A stretch of 64,000 nt of DNA from contig JAHLJT010009419.1 of NCBI GenBank assembly GCA_031308135.1, positions 184,732,329 to 184,796,328 on the forward strand, in the 5' to 3' direction. Positions 58,507 to 64,000 of this stretch are shown here, piece by piece (the first letter of the stretch is position 1; every line of letters starts with the position of its first letter). The stretch is from Acheta domesticus. Taxonomy: Eukaryota > Arthropoda > Insecta > Orthoptera > Gryllidae. The position numbers and the translations under genes are program-made. A model generated the notes under the pieces. The model had not been told where the DNA came from. It worked only from the letters and a program-made list of their open reading frames with translations, and made no database searches.

Positions 58507-61500
58507 ATGAGCAAAATGGATAGAACAAGCAATGTAATGAATCTTAACGTGCCTTGTTCTACCAATGTCCCATACCCGCTCAGAAACCGAGCTAATGTCA
58601 CCTTGTCGACGTCTGGCCATCCCACGGATGTTAGTCCCAGGGACCCAGAGCCGGCAGTAGCTCGAAGCCATCGTCAGAGATGGACCCGGGATGAATTAAA
58701 GGAGGTGATGTGGTGCTTTTACTATGCAAAAGCGAAAAATGGGGGCTCAGAAATAGAAGTTTTCAAGGTATGGAGAGAGCGGAACCCAGATATGAGACCT
58801 ACCCTAGACTCAAAGAAGCTTGCCAGTCAACGACGATACATACTCAGCAGTGGAAAATTCACAGCAGAACAACTTGCTGACATTGAGAGAAATGCGGAGT
58901 ATGTACTTCGCTCGAACAATCCACATGACGAACACGTAGAACTTGAAAATGATGATCCCGTGGAAGGTTCATCGCTTTCCAGTGAAACACACGTCAGTGG
59001 TGAAAACTCATCTGGCAATGATTTACACGATAAGGACATGATGCGAAATCTCCTTCGGCGCGAGATAGAAAGAGTTAGTCAACTTCCGTTTGAATCTCGC
59101 GAACCGTTGAGGAGAATATACGAAAATGCCAAAGCTAAAAGAGTGATAGAAACAGTGAATTCTGTCTTAAATGAGGTGGTGGAGACCCCAGGCAGAGATC
59201 TAGATATTACTGAAATCAATCACATCATATACGCAACTGGATATCTAGTATCTCAGATAATTTTGGGGCCAGCCAAGAACACCGACGGCCGACAGCAAAA
59301 CAGAGTAAACAGCTCTGTACCCCCATGGATGAACAGAATTATGAAACGGATAGCCGACACCCGGCGTGAAATATCACTCTTAGCTGAGGCATCTTCTAAA
59401 TCAACGCACACCTCCAAAGTTCAACGAAAAATATTCAATGTTGAACAAAAATACCAAATTGAAAATGACACCAGCAGGCTAATGGTAGTTGAGAAGCTAA
59501 AAGAGAAAATTCAAGCATGGGCTCAACGAATAAGAAGGTACAAACGTAGAATAGATTTCCGTGTACAGAACCGGTTGTTTGAAACAGACGCGAAGAGATT
59601 CTATCGCAATCTGACTCAAAAACCGAATGGCAAAGCTGTTACTCCTTCAAAAGATGACGTCGAAGCATTTTGGGCAGGAATCTGGGAAGAGAGCAGATCC
59701 TACAACAAAGACGCATCTTGGCTTCAATCTGAAGTTGATGCTGCCGATGAACTTGTAGAAACAGTGGAAGATGTTCAGCAATTCTCGGAAGAGGACCTCT
59801 TCCAAGCAATTAAGAACATGGGAAGCTGGAAGTCCCCCGGGATTGATAAGATCCAGATTTATTGGATTAAGAAATTAACAGCAATACATTCTCATCTAGC
59901 AAAGGCTGTTAATAAAATTTTTGAAAACCCAAAGGAAATCCCGGAATGGCTCACACGCGGCATCACGTATTTGCTACCCAAAGCGGGAGACAGCTCTTTG
60001 GCGAAGAACTACAGGCCAATTACTTGTCTGCCAGTACTGTACAAAGTTATAACTTCAGCCATAGCTGACAAAATGTATAGACATCTAGATAAGAATCATC
60101 TAATGCCAGCTGAACAAAAAGGATGTCGTAAAGGCTCTTATGGCTGTAAGGAAATCTTGCTACTGAATAAAGTCATCTTGAATGATGTAAAGAAACGCAA
60201 ACGTAATTTGAGCATGGCTTGGATTGACTACCAGAAGGCCTTTGATAGTGTACCACACGATTGGATTTTGAAGAACCTGGAGATTTATCGATTTCATCCT
60301 AGACTTATTGAATTTTGCAAGGCTAGTATGAAGTCTTGGAGTACCAGGTTACTAATACACAGCGGAAAGGAAGCAGTAGAAACCAGAAGTATTCAGATTA
60401 ACAGGGGTATTTTTCAAGGAGATTCACTATCCCCTCTGCTGTTTTGCATTAGTTTGATCCCACTATCGAGACAGTTGTCGCAAGCTGACTTTGGTTTTAA
60501 GCTCCATGGTGATGAAAGGCCAGTATCACATTTGTTTTACATGGATGATCTGAAAGTGTTTGCCAAGAATGAAGCGATTCTCTCCCAAATGCTGTCTGTC
60601 GTGAATGACTTTAGCAATGACATCTGCATGAAGTTTGGTCTTGACAAGTGTGCAAAAATCAATTTAAAAAGAGGGAAACTCACAACGTCTGAGAACATTG
60701 AAATTGATACGCACACTGTGATTCAAGATCTTGAGCCAGGTAAAACTTACAAATATCTGGGCATTGAAGAATGTGAAACCATCTCGAATGACAGAATGAA
60801 AGAGAGAATTCGTAGGGAGTATTATAGGAGAGTGAGACTGGTCCTGCAGTCCGCTCTGAATTCCAGGAATAAAATATCTGCAATAGGTAGTTTGGCGGTA
60901 CCTGTAGCCGAATACAGTTTTGGACTAGTGGACTGGACTGAGCAAGAAATTCGCACCATGGATCGAAAAACCAGAAAACTGCTAACAATGCATCATGTTT
61001 CCCACCCTCGCGCTGATGTACATAGACTTTATGTGGCACGTAAGGAAGGAGGAAGAGGCCTCAGACAAATTGAGGCCTCCTGGCACAACGCAATAGTCGG
61101 GTTGGGGAAGTATGTAGTCAGCCATATAGACGACCCTCTAATGAGGCAGGTCATGAAATCTGACCGAAGTATGGGAAACAGGGGCATTGTTAGTGTAGCA
61201 AGAAACATTGCGAAGAAAACTAGGCAAGACACGTCGAATAGCACAGACACTGAACTTCTGATGCTGCTAAACATGAAGTGTGAGACACAAAAAATGTTAA
61301 AGAAATCGTGGAGAGACAAACCACTCCACGGACAATACCTAAAAAGAATGGACAAAGTGCAGATCAATAAAGATCAATCATTTATGTGGCTTAAAAGGGG
61401 AAGGATGAAGCCAGAATCGGAAGCACTTGTAATAGCTGCCCAAGATCAGGCCTTGAGAACACGACATTATGATAAAGCGGTTCTCAAAATTTCCCAAGAT

Positions 61501-62070
61501 GACAAATGCCGCATTTGCCTAGAGCAAGTAGAAACCATTGATCATATTGTCTCAGCTTGTCCAATCCTAGCAAAGACCGAATACCTTAAAAGACATGATA
61601 GGGTGTGTAGCTACCTCCACTGGCAGATCTGTATCGCCCTCGAAGTTCCAAACACATGCCCCAAGTGGTACGAACACTCACCGAAACCGGTGACGTCTGT
61701 TGGATTGTGTACGATATTGTACGACCAACAAATTCAAACTGATCGCACGATAGCGGCAAACAAACCGGATATAGTTATCCGGGATTTGGCGAAAAAATCG
61801 TGTTTACTTATCGATGTTGCTGTACCTTGCGATCAAAACGTCGTTACCAAGGAGGCAGAGAAACGTCTTAAATACAAGAGTTTCGAAATCGAGATCAGCC
61901 GAATGTGGGGCGTAAAAGCACAGGTCGTCCCGATAGTTATCGGAGCTCTGGGATTTGTTCCGCAAAATTTGAGTAAGAACTTGTCTAAACTCCCAGGTAA
62001 CTCAAAAGACTGGGAAGTGCAAGAAATTGCTTTATTTGGAACAGCCCACATTTTGCGTAAAGTATTGTAG
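58507..62070 (+). CDS. R4-type retrotransposon protein: Myb-like, reverse transcriptase, CCHC, restriction-like endonuclease
   Basis: The protein nicks target DNA and copies its own RNA at the nick (target-primed reverse transcription). An in-frame TGA at 58459 closes the frame upstream; the first ATG is 58507, giving 1,187 residues (an upstream GTG at 58465 is less likely). Domains: basic Myb-like helix region at about 55-125 (RQRWTRDELKEVMW..KKLASQRRYIL), probably DNA-binding. Reverse transcriptase at about 428-760, with WKSPGIDKI, motif A AWIDYQKAFD (D574), RGIFQGDSLSP and YMDD (678-681). CCHC knuckle CX2CX8HX4C (C1001, C1004, H1013, C1018). Endonuclease KPDIVI..LLIDVAVP (D1088, D1103). 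All visible catalytic residues are present. I see no N-terminal C2H2 finger, unlike R2 itself. The frame has no stop or frameshift. R4/Dong placement rests on domain order and the TAA target. Confidence 0.93.
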   Translation: MSKMDRTSNVMNLNVPCSTNVPYPLRNRANVTLSTSGHPTDVSPRDPEPAVARSHRQRWTRDELKEVMWCFYYAKAKNGGSEIEVFKVWRERNPDMRPTLDSKKLASQRRYILSSGKFTAEQLADIERNAEYVLRSNNPHDEHVELENDDPVEGSSLSSETHVSGENSSGNDLHDKDMMRNLLRREIERVSQLPFESREPLRRIYENAKAKRVIETVNSVLNEVVETPGRDLDITEINHIIYATGYLVSQIILGPAKNTDGRQQNRVNSSVPPWMNRIMKRIADTRREISLLAEASSKSTHTSKVQRKIFNVEQKYQIENDTSRLMVVEKLKEKIQAWAQRIRRYKRRIDFRVQNRLFETDAKRFYRNLTQKPNGKAVTPSKDDVEAFWAGIWEESRSYNKDASWLQSEVDAADELVETVEDVQQFSEEDLFQAIKNMGSWKSPGIDKIQIYWIKKLTAIHSHLAKAVNKIFENPKEIPEWLTRGITYLLPKAGDSSLAKNYRPITCLPVLYKVITSAIADKMYRHLDKNHLMPAEQKGCRKGSYGCKEILLLNKVILNDVKKRKRNLSMAWIDYQKAFDSVPHDWILKNLEIYRFHPRLIEFCKASMKSWSTRLLIHSGKEAVETRSIQINRGIFQGDSLSPLLFCISLIPLSRQLSQADFGFKLHGDERPVSHLFYMDDLKVFAKNEAILSQMLSVVNDFSNDICMKFGLDKCAKINLKRGKLTTSENIEIDTHTVIQDLEPGKTYKYLGIEECETISNDRMKERIRREYYRRVRLVLQSALNSRNKISAIGSLAVPVAEYSFGLVDWTEQEIRTMDRKTRKLLTMHHVSHPRADVHRLYVARKEGGRGLRQIEASWHNAIVGLGKYVVSHIDDPLMRQVMKSDRSMGNRGIVSVARNIAKKTRQDTSNSTDTELLMLLNMKCETQKMLKKSWRDKPLHGQYLKRMDKVQINKDQSFMWLKRGRMKPESEALVIAAQDQALRTRHYDKAVLKISQDDKCRICLEQVETIDHIVSACPILAKTEYLKRHDRVCSYLHWQICIALEVPNTCPKWYEHSPKPVTSVGLCTILYDQQIQTDRTIAANKPDIVIRDLAKKSCLLIDVAVPCDQNVVTKEAEKRLKYKSFEIEISRMWGVKAQVVPIVIGALGFVPQNLSKNLSKLPGNSKDWEVQEIALFGTAHILRKVL

Positions 62071-62172
62071 AGGCACTGATAGTCACCGAATCTGCTCCTT
62101 AGGTAGCTGGTTGCAACCTGGAGTAGATTTTATATTCAGCCGATTTATAAGATCTTTAGTCGTGATGTAGTG

Positions 62173-62173
<1 letters not shown>
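62071..62173 (+). promoter_or_regulatory. LINE 3' UTR with conserved stem
   Basis: About 85% identical by eye to the 3' UTR of the truncated copy. ATCTGCTCC (62090-62098) pairs with GGAGTAGAT (62120-62128), one G-U included; a GGTTGCAACC palindrome lies in the loop. In R2-type elements the 3' UTR RNA fold is what the reverse transcriptase recognises; that role here is inference. Confidence 0.55.

Positions 62174-62218
<45 letters not shown>
62174..62218. repeat. (TAA)n, 3' flank of the R4-like LINE
   Basis: Trinucleotide run directly after the LINE 3' end. Confidence 0.95.
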
Positions 62219-63429
62219 TGGTATATCAAATATTACACTATTTCCATTTTCTATTCATGTTTGACCCAAGGAAAACTGTCGTTCTACTAATATAGTCGCC
62301 TTCAAAGACATTACGTGGGAGCACTTGTACTTTATGAAATTACCAACCCCAAACACCATACTGAATTATGCATTCAATAGAGTAGTTGTAAAAGAGAAGG
62401 AATATTCAAGTAATTACATTATTTCATTTTTTTCTTACATTCCTCCTAACTCAGTGGTGGAGAAAACGGATATCTCAATATCTCTTCGAAGATTGAGTGG
62501 CCTAGGCCATTAAGAATTTCGACAGTATTACCTTTAATATGACATATTGTGTGGTTGCATTTCTCAGTATTCTTTGTAGACCTGCGCTGTATAAATGTAC
62601 ATGCTCGTGCTTGAGTTGTTTTTTTCGTGTGTATTATCTGCTCCAGTGTAAAAAATGAAGTGGAAAATTTTAATTGTAAATTCTGCTTATTTTTTATTTG
62701 ACCCATCTTTTAAATTTTGGCGTTTTTCTTGGACATCTTAATGAAAAAATAATCTTAGTTGCCGATATTACTAAGAAACAACGTGAGGTTCAGTGTTGCT
62801 TGGATGCCTGACCTGGTGGAGTTTAAAGGTTGAGTTTAAGCATTTCGCATGCTGGACTGGATTTCGAACGAAAATCTGGATTAATTTCGTAGTGCTGCCG
62901 TTAATTCGTCAATTCCACGAATCAATAGAATTTAAAACGTATGCGCATATATGTCAGAAAATTAAACTTACAATTCTAGGATATCCTCGGCATATTTTTG
63001 CGACCTTGTTGCATTCGTTTCTGGGGACGCTTTACTTGGTTTTCTCCGAAACATACTTTGCTTCTAAGATGTTAAATATTTAATATACAGTGCATCTAAG
63101 TAAGCTCGTCTATGAGAGCGCAGAGAGCAGCGCCTCTGGATATTATAGGTATTATTTTGCTCTGCACAGAAGTCTCTATTTTCAACGTTCGTTCCAGTTT
63201 TCAAGGGTTAAAAGGAATAAGTGATTTATAAGTGTAAGACATTATTCAATTAGGTCTTCTTAACATTTTCAACTTCAATATCAGCAAAAGTTAATACGAG
63301 ACGCGTGAAATAAAATACAATACAAATTCTTTCCTTGATATTCAACAATCCTGCGTTGATGATTTTAGATTCTTTGTTGGCAGAAAAAACCAGCTTATAA
63401 ATAAGATAATTTGCAAGCGCTATTTTTAA
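62219..63429. other. Nothing recognised
   Basis: AT-rich DNA with chance ORFs only. Confidence 0.4.
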
Positions 63430-63830
63430 GTTCCCGGCGCGTCGTGCATCGATGCTGACCAATGGAAAGATGACGTCACGATGTCGCCTGGTGCAGCCGA
63501 GTGGTTACGCAATGCATGTGAATGCCTCTTTCGCTTCATTTTCTCCATTGTACGCCACGTGGTTTGTCGTTGTCGGTATGATAATGCGAGTGTGCCTGCT
63601 AGCCTTGTTCCGTTTGTTCGCCGGCCGCGTCGCGGAACAGCGTTGGGTGTGTGCGCACCATAATGTCCCCGGGGGCGGGGGCGGGGCGGGGGCGACGCCG
63701 GATGCGCGCTCGCCCGTGCGCCTTCCGGTGACGCCACGCGCCGCCACCGCTCGCGCAGTGATCGGAAAGACGGAATCTAGGCGGACGCACGCCCCGAGGC
63801 TGCGAAGGAGCAGACCCTACACCGCGATTT
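63430..63830. promoter_or_regulatory. CpG island 10 with CCAAT and CRE motifs
   Basis: A CCAAT box (63459-63463) and a perfect palindromic CRE, TGACGTCA (63471-63478), lie 190 bp upstream of GC boxes (GGGGCGGGGGCGGGGCGGGG, about 63671). This clustering is typical of CpG-island promoters. No coding exon with a good donor was found before the window ends, so the gene and its direction are unknown. Confidence 0.45.
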
Positions 63831-64000
63831 TTCTAACTTTGACCTTCAAGGACACTCAAATCCCATCTTCGCGATGGAATATGTCACGGTATTTCGCATC
63901 TTTCTCAGTGGTTCCGCTAGATTTCGCATGATCGCGACCGTATCAAGCAGTGATGCGACTTTACCGGCAAGACCGAGAAAGATGCCCTGACATTTCCATT

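Larger units (their letters stand above)
58002..62173 (+). mobile_element. Full-length R4/Dong-like LINE (about 4.17 kb) in a TAA repeat
   Basis: A 5' UTR of about 505 bp, one intact ORF (58507-62070) and a 103-bp 3' UTR ending TGATGTAGTGG, bounded on both sides by (TAA)n. The family combines reverse transcriptase with a C-terminal restriction-like endonuclease. R2-group elements of this kind insert at specific sequences; Dong of Bombyx, in the R4 clade, uses TAA repeats. The intact ORF and uninterrupted ends suggest a recent, possibly competent copy. A second, truncated copy lies at 26062-26228. Confidence 0.9.

Noticed and set aside
58069..58671. 200-codon minus-strand ORF in the LINE 5' region
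   Set aside because: Overlaps the LINE 5' UTR and ORF start in antisense and resembles no known LINE protein.

Overview
This window looks like nuclear DNA of an arthropod, most probably an insect. The background is AT-rich and gene-poor, there are short very GC-rich CpG islands, splice signals are of metazoan type, and the repeats fit insects: tRNA-derived SINEs, non-LTR retrotransposons, Transib-, hAT- and mariner-type DNA elements, and a Helentron/DINE-1-like family. No bacterial operons, CRISPR arrays, rRNA genes or intact tRNA genes were seen. All calls come from reading the sequence; no database search was run.

The only long intact protein gene is the ORF of an R2/R4-type non-LTR retrotransposon (58507-62070; element about 58002-62173). 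It has a Myb-like N-terminus, a reverse transcriptase with YMDD, a CCHC knuckle and a C-terminal restriction-like endonuclease. It sits inside a (TAA)n microsatellite, and a 5'-truncated second copy (26062-26228) also lies between TAA repeats. This is the Dong-like target preference. Just upstream on the minus strand is a decayed endonuclease-type (CR1/Jockey-like) LINE, 55080-57880.

Host gene evidence is thin. A CpG island at 37190-38060 carries a probable first coding exon (37809-37977) ending at a GTAAGG donor. A near-perfect recursive-splice site follows 6.7 kb downstream (44709/44710). A second acceptor-plus-donor pair (18369-18400) suggests a 32-nt microexon or recursive-splice exon of another plus-strand gene. 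About ten more CpG islands lack a recognisable coding exon.

The rest is mostly mobile DNA. Left part (1-17 kb): HINE-like copies, a 24-bp minisatellite that appears to be an expanded HINE core, a Transib-like element splitting a CpG island (7922-8705), a small MITE (11276-11527) and a SINE with 15-bp target duplications (15847-16137). Middle (17-35 kb): three copies of a 550-bp tRNA-SINE, a 2.4-kb Transib-like element (20307-22741) carrying an internal 180-bp tandem array, a 15-bp minisatellite, a hAT MITE (28820-29103) and a TATA-bearing CpG island (32080-32600). Right part (35-64 kb): three CpG islands, a long probable intron, a mariner-like MITE (45298-46356), a three-level nest of a SINE in a HINE in a HINE (51787-54039), the two LINEs, and a terminal promoter-like island with CCAAT and CRE motifs.
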